From contig JAGYVD010000003.1 of NCBI GenBank assembly GCA_021209875.1, positions 4,588,001-4,652,000 on the forward strand: a stretch of DNA of 64,000 nt, read 5' to 3'. Under the pieces are notes generated by a model. The model did no database searches and was not told where the DNA came from. It was given only the letters and a program-made list of their open reading frames with translations. The translations under genes and the position numbers were made by a program. This document shows positions 23,414-35,424 of this stretch, one piece after another. Source of the stretch: Rosellinia necatrix (taxonomy: Eukaryota; Ascomycota; Sordariomycetes; Xylariales; Xylariaceae). The stretch's first letter is position 1. Each line of letters opens with the position of its first letter.

Positions 23414-26400
23414 TTATGAGGCTAGTACTTGACGCAACATGGCGAGAAAGTTGCCCTTTAAGCGGTAAACTTCACTCACTTCTGGTTTCGCCGGTTCCCC
23501 AGCGCCACGCCTCAGCCGGTCTTGTCTCTTTGCCCGTCTACGCCTCTCAGCTTCGATCGGATCCAGCTCATCCTCCGCTTCCGCTTCCGCCTCCTCATCC
23601 GAGTCAAAATCGTAATTCAGGTCATCAAAATCCATGCTATCCAAACCGAAATCGCTTGGGCTGAAGCTGCTCATGCCTGCCAGTCCGACATCATTTGCCG
23701 ACCCTTCAGCCGCCATCTTTTGCCGTGTCTTATCATGATGCCACTTTTTCCGCGCCTCTTGCCACGCGATGAGCTTGTTGATCTCATCAATTGCTTTCGT
23801 TTTGTCCAGTTGCCCGCTTGAAATGGCGCCCTCGAATAAAGCGTTCATGTCTACGGCACCGCCTGTTGGTCCGTTCCGGAGAAATTCAAGTATGCCCTCG
23901 ATCCAGCCCATAAGCTGGGTAAAGAGGCCGTTGTCATGTGTATGAACCTCATGAACGAATTTATAAAAGTTGTGCTCGTGCCGTTGGCAAAGATCAATAA
24001 ACGCTTGTACAGTCTGGTTGGGGTCTGCTGAGGCATCTTGCTCTCGGCATCTCTCGACAACCTAGGCGAACAATCAGTACCATCTCAACGGCCCGGGTGG
24101 TATCCACTAACCTGAATCATATCATCGAGAAAGACGGCAAAGTCGGTGATGCTGTTGTAAACGTTGGCCGATTTGTAAACCCTGACAAGAGGCTCGTAGA
24201 AAATGGTAAAAAGATCTCGGAATAATTGAAGTGTAACCGGTTCCTCGATCAAATTTAACATCATAGCCTTATCACGTTGTCTCATCTGCAACTTCATAAG
24301 CTGCTTGAGGTATGAGAATAGCTGGGACCCTTGCTTCAATTCATCGTCCACGTTTTCCACGGCATTATTAAAGGCGACATAGGCATTGTACAGCCTTCCG
24401 ATCTGGTCGGACTTGAGTGGCGGAGATAGCAGGTCAGACCGTAGGATCGATACTATAATATCCATGTCCTCGGCTTCGGCCTCCTCGCGGATGACGAGTT
24501 TTATATGATCTTCTGCCTGGCTGAACTTTGTCAATTTCTCCACAAAAACGTCGTCTCCGATTTTGGCGGCTACTGCATCAATCGACTTCTGATAACTATT
24601 GATTCCATCATTGAGCGTCATTGAGAATATCCGCTGCAGTAAAGAACGCGATCCGAAAGGCTGAGCACAAAACAAATCGAGTACCCCGGACATAACAGCA
24701 GCTGGGTTCGCTATCTTGATAACATTCTTCATGATAGTATAAGGTATCAAAGAGTGTATCCGCTTGAGTTGAGCAAACAGCTCGGGTGAGTTGTCTTCTG
24801 CGAGAAATAAGTGGTAGATTGTTGCGGCAACTTCTATGCGCAGCCACTCAGCAAACTTTTGATACTGGAGGCTAAGATCTGGGATCGTTGGTTTATCCTT
24901 GATTTCCTGGAGGAGCTTTGTCAAACCATTTCGCTCAACGATATCCTGACGGAATTGCTCCATATAAACATCGAGTTCTGCTGCCCTTTTTCTGGCTATT
25001 TCGAAGAACTCCTTTTGCTCTTCTACCCGCTTGGCGTCCACAGCTTTGCGTTGATGAATGTCATCGACATCTTGGTCCATAAGTGTGATCGGATTTCGGG
25101 TGAGGAATTCTTGGATAGCATTGGTTTGTGCGATTTGGGGATTTTGCAATAAATATCGCAAGAATGCTCTCAATGAAATTCTTTGGCTCTCACGCCAGAG
25201 GGTGGTACTCTTAACTAATGTCAGTTCTCTTGAAGGCAAAGTATAGTGTAAGTAGATCGCGTACCTCAACCCTAGGACTTGAAGGTACTGGGCTCCGGCG
25301 GCTCTCGACAGATGTTCTAGGAGATGCTGAATTGCCCGGCTTGTTCTGGCGATGATCTCGTACTGATAGCGCCTTCATTGGCTCGGAAACGCCGTCGGTG
25401 GTAGCAGGAGGGAAAACTGTAGATGATGATGAAATAGAGGATGCATCAGAATCGTTAGCCCCATCTGTTGCGCGCGAGAATAGCCCTGATGTAGTCGTGG
25501 TAGATTTGTTCTTCTTGGGTAGCGGCGGAAGGACTTTTCCAGGCAGTTCAGTCCTCAGTTTCCGATGTAACCGCGCAAAATCGCCATAACGTCTCCCGAT
25601 GAAATGCTCAATCTCTCCTTTCCGTTTAACCCGCAATAAAAACTCCTGCTCTACAATGTTAGATACGAAAATTATACCAATATTACAGTGCTCCTTACCG
25701 CGTGTTTATGGTGCCTAATGTTTCTTTTAACCATTATTGTGCGCACACCAGCAACATTGACGTCCCATCCGTTAACGAAGTTCCCCTCCGGCATTGTATT
25801 GAAAACACCAGTGTCGATGGCATTTGTGTCAACGATTTCCATTTCTGCGAACCTTATCCGCTCCTCGAAACCAGAAGCCGTAGGGACGCCAGACACCATC
25901 ATCAGCTCTACCAGCTTTCGACATTTGATGGCCAATTTTCTGCGTTTCGTCTCTTCGAGGCGGTCTTCGGACGAAGAGATGTTCTTACTAGCGAACGACT
26001 CAAGGAACTAGTACCGAGGGGGATTATTAGCCAAATCCATAGTGGATGCAAGCCCCCATGCTAGGAGCTACATACCACCTGCAATTTGTCTTGCCAGAAT
26101 TCCTTCTCCCTCGCCTTATCGAGAAATGGAAACTCGCGGACATGGTGAACGAAGATGTATCGCAGGATGGGCAGTTCGGAGTCGAGAGGCGACACTTCGC
26201 CATAGTCAGACTTGAAGGGCGCACCAAATCTGCGGAGGGCGGTTGGAGAATTCAGCTCGGAGATTTCCCAGTCGACCTGCTCAGAGACCAGCTCCCGTTT
26301 CAAGTCTACACCAGACGGATATTAGCATGGCTGAGCAACAAACCGCGACCGGTGGAGGGTGCAAACAAACAATGCTCTTGTTTTCCCGTTAGGGCCTGGC

Positions 26401-26488
26401 CGAGCGTAGGGGCAGTCGCCGTCGTATCTGGGGTTCGGGCAGTGGCGTCGCTGGGCGCGCCATGCTGCGCGGGGTTTGCAGTAGGCAT
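23414..26488 (-). CDS. PX-domain lipid-binding protein with PXB and DUF3818 domains (yeast YPR097W/LEC1-like)
   Basis: At least six exons are read from ATG 26488. The N-terminal PXB part contains LKRELVSEQVDWEISELNSP and FVHHVREFPFLDKAREKEFW, joined by an intron near 26310-26380. The PX domain follows, with VNGWDVNVAGVR, VKRKGEIEHFIGRRYGDFAR and the proline turn LPPLPKKNKS; RRYGDF is the phosphoinositide-binding signature. After a Ser-rich insert comes the helical DUF3818 region (SLRAFLRYLLQNPQIAQTNA, PVTLQLFRDLFTIFYEPLV, HEHNFYKFVHEVHTHDNGLF). The C-terminus is acidic then basic. The last exons are clear (24112 upwards; 24061-23414, joined as DDMIQVVERCREQ). The junction around 25200-25265 is unresolved: two frames overlap there, and a phase-0 GTACGC donor could pair with an acceptor before SQRISLRA. 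It likely acts in membrane lipid transport or trafficking, by analogy to the yeast protein. Confidence 0.85.
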
Positions 26489-28227
26489 TTCTGGCGTAGT
26501 AGAAGCTATGTCAGAGCTCGGTTTGTGTAACGCCGAAGGGAGGTCGAGGGTCTGGGTATGAATACGAAAGTCAAGACGAGGCCACGAGAGTCTTACATTG
26601 GTAGAATGGTAGGTAAAGATATAGGGAGGACAAAGGGAGGTAGCGTGGTAGGTACTTCAACTAGGGCTGGGTAGGTCGACAGAGAAGTAGATGGATATTG
26701 TATTGTTGGGGAACTCGCGGGTGAACACTATAGAGGATACTGCTTGAGTTCTAAGCTTGGAGCTGGCATTAGCGCACTCCGGCACTTGAAGTTTACCTAG
26801 GGCAGGAGGTATTCATCTATGCACATACTTAGAATATATGATATTGGGTACTTGTAATACCGAGGTAGATACTACCCACCTGCTGAGTAGGCAGATTAGG
26901 GATGTACCTACAGGTAGATTGGTAACCAGGTAGAAAGGACTCAAGCCAACAGCCTTAAAATCCAATCAGAATAAGAGGGAAGGAAGGAACGAATAAAAAA
27001 GACGAGAAAATGAGAGAAAGACAGGGGATACCTAAGACAGATAGGTAGCCTAAAGATATTTGTGCCTCTCTGCTTCGATGTAGAGGCGCTTCGAGAAACC
27101 TGGATCCCACCCGTTTAAACCAAGCGCAGATCATCACCAATGACGAGCGGATCCCTAGATGGTCGACCCCTCCAAGATTATTGATCCTGTCAAGGTATTT
27201 ATTTACACTACCTAGGAAGAATACGCCACCGTGCCGTAATGTTTATCTTGTTAAAGCGCTTTCTATCATCCGAACAATGCAATATCAACTTGTCGGCGCG
27301 GTCCGGCCATAAAACCAGTTTCATAACCGAGAACCAATCGAACACGACAATGATGCTCTGAAGGGCCTTCCCGGCACAAGCTCTTTCGTATCTTTCACCA
27401 AACACCCCTGCAGAATGTCAGTATAAGCGCGTGGCTAAGCCCATGACGTCGTCACCCTTATACCCCAGCAAGTTCGTTATGTATGGTGCTAAGCTACTTA
27501 GTGCGTGCCAAATAGGTACCAGTGGCTATTGTAATACGGGTGGAACTATCCTCAGATACTTGGATGGTGAACAAAAAAAACAAAACAAAAAAAACATGCA
27601 TATTTGGAATGCTGCCGTGATGGCACAATCACCATCTTGCTGCTCAAATACAGCTTGCTGACGGGATTCTGAGCTACTTGAATCTGAAAATACATAGACG
27701 TTAATACTACTAGGTAGGTAGGTATATTGACTGGGCGCAGTCCAGACAGGTGTGATGCTCAGCCAGACAACATCCCCATTGGATCTTGCCGAACCTCCGC
27801 AAAGCCGCTGTCAACTTTCTGACGGGTATGCTAGCCCACAGAGCTAGCTAGGACTTGGCCAGCTCACAAGTCAAGATGGTTTGCCGACATCCGCATTGGC
27901 ATACGCGTCCGTTGGTCATGCGCGACATGCAGATACCCAAGTTACAGCCTAGAGAGATGCATCTACCCGCTTATTCGATCTTGACCCAGGCCCAATACGC
28001 AGGCGGGCAGTGCAGCTGCAATTCAATTCAGGCACAGCCCTAGCTAACAGATGCCGCGACTGGAAAAGACGGCGCATTAAAAATCTCTATTTTGGGTATC
28101 AAAATTCTCCCCATATATTCCAAGAGCTTGTATCGGGTATCAGAACTAAATAGACGCCTTGATCTATTCGAAAAACAGGACTGGAGCCTCATGTCGGCTA
28201 TGAGACCCTCTGATTCCAGAGTGCCGG
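26489..28227. other. Intergenic region with TAGGTA-type motifs
   Basis: About 1.7 kb. The first 450 bases (26580-26930) are dense in TAGGTA/ACCTAC words and form the promoter side of the PX gene. The rest has no supported gene; short open frames near 27208-27661 and 27855-28043 look random. Confidence 0.5.
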
Positions 28228-29347
28228 CTATAATTCGTCGAAGACTCGGAGGGCCTCTTGCTCTACGCCACCGTCACCCCTTCTCCGTGTGAGCATTTCC
28301 TTAAGCTCGTCAGCCATGGCCGCGGCACCTTTGCTGCCGTTCTCAACCAACCCTTCCCGTGGCGGTCTGCCGCACTGAGCGCCTGGGTCTAATCTGGCCG
28401 GCCCGTCCATGTCCGCGGACGACGGAGCATACTGGGCCCCAACGAAAACCGATGTGAAGATGAATGCTATAATGGAAATGATGATCCACACAGCCTTCAG
28501 CCGTCTTCTAGTCCTCTCCTGCCATTCTTTATCGGCCTTCTCCCAGCCCTCAATTCGTTCTCGCACCACATCCACCCGTTTGCTAAGAGCTTGTACTTTG
28601 ACGCGGCTCGCATGGATCCGAGCCTGGAGGTCTTGTATACGCTGCTTCTGGTCCGCAGACTGGTCATAGATGCTGAGTTGCTGTTCAATTTCGTTGACCA
28701 ACGCGCGCGACTCGTTTGTGAAATTCCTGTTGATCTCTTGTGACATAGTCGCAAGCTCTTTCATAGCTACGACGGTGTTTTGCAGGCAGCCAACTCTCTG
28801 TAGGACCGATGAATAGGTTTTCTCTAGGAGTACGATCGTCGCATTCGAAAAGGTGTTGAGTTCAACGAGTGATTTTCTAAGGCTCCTTTATTCGACATAT
28901 TAGCAAATTCCTTAGACGAGCATCAACGAGGGGCAGGTGAGTGACGCACACTGATGCCGCCGCTGTCTTCTTCTTTTGCTCTCTATCAATCTCATCACTG
29001 TTGGGCAGCCGTCGTATGTTTATTCCCGCTTCGTCGATATTTGGGATGTTGTCCCCCGTTCGGGATGCCATGTTTATATCAGAGATGCCGCCGGCCGCGG
29101 CGGCTTCAGCTCGGGAGCGCTCGAGAGAGTCTCGTGCGTATTGGCTTGTAGATAGGGACAATCGATCATCACGCTCACGGTCCTTTCGATGTAAATATTG
29201 ATGCACACGGGACTGCCTAATAGGTGGGGATTGCTCTGTGACCGAACGACGTAATTGGTGATTGGGCCGATTGGGCGATGTTATCGCTCGCTGCACCGAT
29301 GAAGGATCATGGTGTTTTGCTGAGATTGTTGTAAAATAAGCGGCCAT
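28228..29347 (-). CDS. Coiled-coil single-pass membrane protein, conserved ascomycete type, function unknown
   Basis: Two exons (29347-28950 and 28885-28228) sum to 1056 nt, 351 residues. ATG 29347 opens MAAYFTTISAKHH. The first 130 residues are polar and basic, probably disordered. The second exon begins SLRKSLVELNTFSNATIVLL and is a long heptad-rich helix. It ends at one transmembrane segment (VWIIISIIAFIFTSVFVGA) preceded by basic residues (RTRRRLKAVW). A polar C-terminal tail of about 70 residues follows. The layout recalls SNARE-like or nuclear-envelope helical proteins, but a tail this long argues against a standard t-SNARE. I do not recognise the family by name. Confidence 0.75.
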
Positions 29348-30116
29348 GACTGGCACAGAGCATAAAGAACCCGGTGGCGGTCTCGGCTAGGTATTATTCC
29401 AAGGTTCTGTCTTAAGCTGCAACAGTAGGTAGTTATTATGCCAACAGATAGGGATGCAAGTAAGTAGGTGCAGGTATTGTGACGCAAACCCCTATAACAA
29501 GGCTGGTCAGGGTTGGGTAGATTGCCTCTAAGGTACAGGACAGTAAGACGCTAGCCATAGGTGCATGCGCCTAGAACACAGGTACCTACATACTGTACTT
29601 ACCTCTATATAGGCAGCTTACCCCGCCCTCACTTAACTCTCGACTTCAGGTAGGCATAGCATTTTCACATGTCAACCTGGTTATGTTGAGCTGGAAGACT
29701 TAGCAATAGGTGCTTCTTCTATATGCCGTCGGTACACAAATACTATATAGATATGCTCTTATGTGTTTTACATGTTTCATTACCCCTTGACAGGCCTGCT
29801 AATTTCCCGACCGTGTTTTCTGGATTATTAGCTGTAACCCACTCTTGTGCTAATGACCTATTGAGGGCATTGCAGCATCTTCTAATCTTCGGCAAAATTG
29901 CGACTTGGAAATTTAATGAAGGGGAGTGCCTTCCGACAAATATTCTCCATTCACCAAATGACTTTTGGTTTCATCTTCTCGCCCGGGAGGGCTATGTAGA
30001 TTGTGTATGACGCAGATTAATTCGTCAAAGTATAAGCATGGATTATTGTCATGGCCGTATTACCTCCTAGACGGGTCGAATGATTGTTGCTTGCGGGTGT
30101 GGATGTTGATTTGCAC
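29348..30116. other. Intergenic region
   Basis: About 770 bp upstream of the membrane-protein gene and downstream of CGR1. TAGGTA/ACCTA words cluster at about 29420-29660. The frame at 29723-30010 has no recognisable composition and was not called. Confidence 0.45.
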
Positions 30117-30599
30117 TCATGAATTGAGAAGTTTGTTGCGCTTCTCCTTCCTCTTTAATCGCTCGACTCGTTTCTTGTGCATCTTCTCCGCCATCTTCGC
30201 ATATCTCTCTTTCTCTTCCTTCGCAGCACGCTTGTCCTTGATCTTTTGTACCCGTTGCTACGGTTCGCGTTAGCGACTAAGTAGAAGAGGCGTCGCTGGG
30301 AGAAGGGGAAGGGATGGGCATGGAACACACCTGTCTCTCGGTCTCTTTTTCCTCTTTCATTTCCTTCTCTTTTGCCTTCATTACAACCATTGCTAGTCGT
30401 CGTTTTTCGCGCTGTTCAAACGAAGTCAAACCGGCTGTAGGTCGAAACGCTTTTCGTGGGGTGTGCCATTGTTTCCCTGGAAACATATTAGCGACGTTTG
30501 CTATTCGATCTCCATGTAGAATATGTTTGTACCATTCTTGCGCATGCCTTGGAGAGGCTCTTGTGTTTTCGCACTCCCAGTGGCGGTTTCGGTGGACAT
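30117..30599 (-). CDS. CGR1: rRNA-processing protein CGR1
   Basis: Three exons (30599-30533, 30476-30331, 30257-30117) sum to 354 nt, 117 residues, close to the 120 of the yeast protein. The N-terminus contains [18 protein letters not shown], the conserved start of the Cgr1 family. The rest is a continuous, highly charged helix ([37 protein letters not shown]) ending at the stop. CGR1 is a nucleolar protein needed for 60S ribosomal subunit biogenesis and pre-rRNA processing. Both introns are short with standard borders. The ATG is the first in frame after an upstream stop. Confidence 0.92.
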
Positions 30600-31667
30600 C
30601 CTAATAGCTGTCGCCCGGTGATGGTTTCTCGTGTATCGCGGAGTTTGAGGGATGAACCAGGCCGGGGCTACTCTGTGATCCGTAATATCGCTTTCTGTGT
30701 GTCGTTTTGTCGCCTTCCTGATACCGACCAAAATAAGAGTCTTAAAACTTGATGGATGACAACGGAAAAAAGTGCCCACGGCGACAAATGAACTACCTGG
30801 GTAAGTAGGCTTTAGTCTGGGGTAGATAAGATAAGGCTAGCCTGGTGCTCCGCACAATAACTAGAGCTTTCACTGAGATACCTATATATACCTAAGGTGC
30901 TTTATACCTAACTAGTTGTTCGTTGTGCGTTATGTATCGTATTGCAAACAGAGGAGACCACAAGTCCCAAAACAGAGTACCCGGCTAGATAAGCTACCTA
31001 CCTACCTAGATTGAAACGATAAACCGTGAGGACCTGCTATTTGATCCTTCTGTTCCCTCATCAGCAGCAATGGCCACCACCCTATTAGCTAGTATTAGTA
31101 GGCGAAACATATCATGATTATATTAACTATAAGTAGGAGCGAGATGTCCACACTGCTATCTAGGCAATGCTCGGGTATAATAAGTCGTACGGAATGCAAA
31201 GAAAGCGACCCTATTCGCGGCCCGATGCTAGGACGTGCCTTGATGAGCAGTTTCGACACCGTTGAAGCGGAAATCGTTGAGTCTTCGAATTTGAGACGGA
31301 CTATGCCTAACCTAACCCACTCCCTTTGAGCCTACCCAGGTACCCAGTATCACGGCGGGGCACCATTTGTCTACCTAATAATCGTAATAATCCGTTGGCG
31401 GTCAAAACTTTTATATGCATGGATAGTGCCCGCTATTAATGACTTTACAACATTTCAAGATTGACATAGCGGCGCTACTTATCTTGGTAGGGCTCCTAGC
31501 TCATTTCTTGTCTCGACAGATTACGCCAGCCTGCTGCACTCGCACGTGTATATCTGAGGGCCCCAGCTTCAAATGCGTACCGGCCCGAAGCATGAGGCCG
31601 TGCCGACCCCAAGCTTATCTATAATGGTTTATATAAAGTCGCACCAATAGTATCGTGAAGGATGTGG
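30600..31667. other. Intergenic region, TACCTA-rich
   Basis: About 1.1 kb upstream of CGR1. It contains ACCTACCTACCT near 31000 and TACCTAAGG words near 30880-30915. Small frames at 31114-31329 and 31439-31624 lack protein character. Confidence 0.45.
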
Positions 31668-31993
31668 TCATCCTTTCGGCGGATCTCGTTCAGCGACCGA
31701 TGCGAATTCAGACTGCGTAAACCTACTTAACTTGGGTATCTGACGCCTCTTCGGTGCCTTCAAGCGTATCCTTGGGTTCTTGGCAAGCCAGTCAATCAGC
31801 TCTCTCTTCCTTCTAATCATCTCGGCCTTATTAATTTGGATCTCTGTATCCAACCAGCGTCCTTTGATGACTTCTTGCCATGGATCATCGTTTACGTGTT
31901 TAATAAGTCAACGATAGTGCCGAATTTGTGTACCCTGGGTCTAAGGGCGGGTTGTTTTATATCGCTGGCTCGCCTGGTTTTAGTTATAGACAT
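31668..31993 (-). pseudogene. Small disrupted gene or unrecognised spliced exons encoding a basic protein
   Basis: On the minus strand, ATG 31993 opens MSITKTRRASDIKQPALRPR and reads to FGTIVDLLNT near 31890, then stops. The neighbouring frame takes over at once with LIKHVNDDPWQEVIKGRWLD and continues through MIRRKRELIDWLAKNPRIRL and PKLSRFTQSEFASVAERDPP to the stop at 31668. Both halves are charged and protein-like and abut at the same base, as expected from a one-base deletion around 31893-31900. An intron with unclear borders is the alternative. The product would be about 108 residues. I do not recognise it; no transposase or known domain is visible. No other gene lies within 1 kb. Confidence 0.4.
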
Positions 31994-34900
31994 TGTCGAT
32001 TCACGTTTAATATCTGATATAATATTGAACAACTAAGCCTTGGAGTCCGTCCTTCTGTGGATTGGTGCTTTCGTGATCTAGCTGTTGCCAGCACATTGTA
32101 TAAGCAGCCTGTAAGTTAACAGTGCGTGAGGTTTACCCGTCGATCATAGATCACGAACTTAGTAGGGTGCTCCCTTTTTCTCGCTCTCAAATATGATGCA
32201 TTTCGAGATATGATAGCGTACTACAAGCACAAGAAGCCTCACCTCTTTAAGTCGGCGAACGATCCTAAAAAAAGCCCTGTCACCTCGGTAAGCTAGCGCT
32301 AGTGCCACCACCAGTGCCACCAAAATCGAAACCCTTCGTTGCTAGCATGATGCTCAGGCTACCGATCAGCCAGCCTCCATGGGCAGTAGCTATCAAGCTA
32401 CCATCTATGCGCAGCCAATTGGCTAGAGGCCGACGCATGCTTGCCTACGGGAGGCGTTGCCGTAGCCGGTTAAAGCCAGCAACAATGAAGCCGCCGGTAT
32501 TGCCTATCAAAAATCAGAGGGATATCGCCACGAGTGTGTGTGTAGGGACGCAGAATCGTCCTAGTTATCTTGCAGCGTTGTGCATGGCCACGGCTAGTCC
32601 GTTGATGAGATGATGATATCGTGCTGTGCCGTGGTTGGTTATCGGCACCCTGTTGCTGTGGACACATGAGCGTTCCTCATGCTGCCAGTGTAGGATTCGA
32701 CTCTGGGCTGGGTACGGAGTATATGCTCGCTGGGCATGATGTGTTGCATTGCATGGGATTTGTTTTTTTTTGCCACACAAGCATGGCAGCCTTCGCGGAG
32801 CATCGGTCGCTATACATAACATAGCACACTGTACAATCCAACCAAAACAGCAATCCGCGTATACCAGTCGAGGCGGCATCTCCCAATTTTGATATTCACG
32901 AGATAAGGAACACAATATCCGGCTGGTCACAATTGCCTGACAGGCACGGCCGATCACTGTTACCGCTGGCGTAACAGGGTTCCCCCAACTCAGAATCGTA
33001 TCCCAGTCCTTCTACCCAGGCTTCCAGGTTGGACAGCATCCGTCGACACCGTATTAGGCATAGATCCCATCCGACGAGGACTAAAACAGTCAGGAACCAA
33101 GGGGTGGGATACGGGGGTACTTGCAGCAGTGTAACAACGCCGGCCAGGTACGGGCCAGGGGGGGGCTACAAAGTAGCGCACGAGTTCAGGGGTGCGAGGT
33201 CCAAAAAAAAAACGGCGGCCCATCAACACGAATCCCTTTCCAGAACCATTACGAACAAGTCTCGTGCACCTGCTGCTCATCGCAATACCTGTACTGTCGG
33301 CGCAATACTATACTAGACAGGTACGTGTACGGTACTAACTCTGTCGCTAGTACAATTTTGTATTGGGGTATTATGATTATTGAACCCTGTCTCTAGCGCA
33401 CTTTACTTGTACCTATTCGCCATAAGGTACGTAACCCACCTACCTGACTGTGAGTATGTAATCCACGGCCGCTTGCGCATGTATTAAGCGTGTTCGCTTT
33501 CCAAACATGCGACAGGTAACTTATCTGGGTCGCGGTAAGGCTCAGGCGGGCTGACACAGCTGTAACTACTAGTAGCGGCGGTCTCGTTAATCTGCTGCAT
33601 ACCTAAGCAGGTTGATGACTCGTGGTACCTAGCTTGCTTATAACAGAAAGCCTACGTTTGTGCTACTTTATACTACTAACTTTTCTTAGGACTGCTGAAG
33701 TTTCATAATTAATTATATATAATAGTATATAATTGTTCACCTCGGGGGTTTCGGTCTCAAGCCAAAAACAGGGCTGACAAGCTGACAAGTTGTCGTTTGC
33801 TATCAGAATACGTGTTGCTACAAGATGCAATTCTGCACCCTCAGAAGGTATGGTATTGGCACCAGCGTTGAGTATGTTGTTCCTGCTTTGATACAGTACC
33901 TGTGTCTTCCTTCGTAATAGTTGGGGTAGCCGCCAGGGGCTCCAATAAGTACATGGTATGTGTCAAACTCATGCATGTTCCTTGTCCAATCACAATCGTC
34001 CTTCAACCTTTCCAAGACAAATCGTCCACGGACTAAACCAGGTTGGATGCGGCCAACTCGGGGAATTCTTAGACAACTCGGTAGCAGACCATGATACACA
34101 CTAGGCGAACGAGACACACCTTGCGTACTTGTAGAGTAGGCTAAGTGGTGTATATGACTAGGAAAGGGAGTGCTGTATATGCCTGCCTGCCCAGAGTAGC
34201 GCACCCGACCATGTAGGGATTAGATATTTAGTTACTAGTACATACCTACCTACCTACCTATGTAAACGTACACGTAGACTGCTAAAAAGCTCTCACGCAC
34301 AAACACTAGGACTTCTTACCTCAGAGTACTCAACTCCCAGGTGGGCAGCAGTGTAAATGGTGGCTGCCTCCGTTTGCGTGCTTCAGGAACAACCTTTTGA
34401 GCTTTTAACAACCCGGGCTTTGAGGAAGGCTCTACTTCGGGCTTTTATTGCAGATGCCATTACCCCAACATATCAGATCTAAAAGCGTAAGGCAAGTACC
34501 TACCTAGTTCGCCGTTCCCTCCTTAAATGTTGCCTTCTTATCAACACGTAAGTTGCCTTATGCATTGTGCCGCAGTACCGCTTGTTTATGGCTGATCACG
34601 CTAATCAACAGGAGGAAGCAGCACTGATGTGCAGAGCACACTAATGCTGCAACTTGAACCATGCAAGTACCTTTTACGAGCTAGTGCACTCAGCGCCTCT
34701 CGCACGGTCCACAGTCGATACCAGACGAAGTCGTGGACAACCCTGTCATTATCTGGGTCCAACTTTCCAGCCCGCACTGTACACGTACAATCCCGCCAAC
34801 CCTCCCAACCGACCAGTTCTCTTCGTCCGTTTCCTCATCCTCTTCTTCCCTCTCTTTGAAAACATCATTGTTCGCCAACAACCATCTGGCACAATTTCAG

Positions 34901-35424
34901 CAGCATTTCTCGAATTATCGGGTTTGCTCTGGTCTTGGCCGTCCGCTCCTTTTCTTCTATCTACATATCTAACTTTCATTCCATTAGCCAGCATTGTTGT
35001 GCCATTTTGATTTTGATTGATCAATCCGCAGCAATCTGCTTGGAAGGAATTAGCAGCAAAATACATACGGGGTTTAAACGTTCAGGCGCAATTACCTCCT
35101 CATCAAGATTCCGCCTCGTGAACGTCCGTCCATCACATGAGGTATGCTGCATGTGCCCGTAGCCGCGCCAATAAACTTATCACGGTTGCCCAGCGACAGC
35201 CTCGAATTACTCCTGACACTGATTTGACTCCAGAGCGCACATCTCCTAGGCGCGCCCCATTCTCGAGCCCCCGAATATCCCCGATGGTGTCTGGTTGCCC
35301 GGCGAATTGACGCTTCTGTCGGCCTGTACAACAGTGTGCCCTATGATACCCAACTGTTGCTAGTCGTCCATGGTTTTGTGCCGGGGAGCGGCTTGGAGGA
35401 CCTAGGCAACTCCATACACCACCG
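31994..35424. other. Gene-poor spacer
   Basis: About 3.4 kb. Frames at 32302-32613, 32565-32957, 33029-33396 and 33818-34204 overlap others on the opposite strand and show no known motif. TACCTA-type words occur at about 33300-33660 and 34230-34510. The last 700 bases are C/T-rich and probably form the leader of the proline-rich gene. Confidence 0.45.

Noticed and set aside
29723..30010. 95-codon open frame between two genes
   Set aside because: Composition looks random and it lies in a 3' spacer with no splice partners.
32302..32613. 103-codon frame with repeated Pro/Lys/Arg
   Set aside because: No domain; could be a relic of a repeat, but no terminal repeats or transposase motifs were seen.
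33818..34204. 128-codon minus-strand frame
   Set aside because: Longest of the spacer frames but shows no family signature or intron context; conservation could not be tested.
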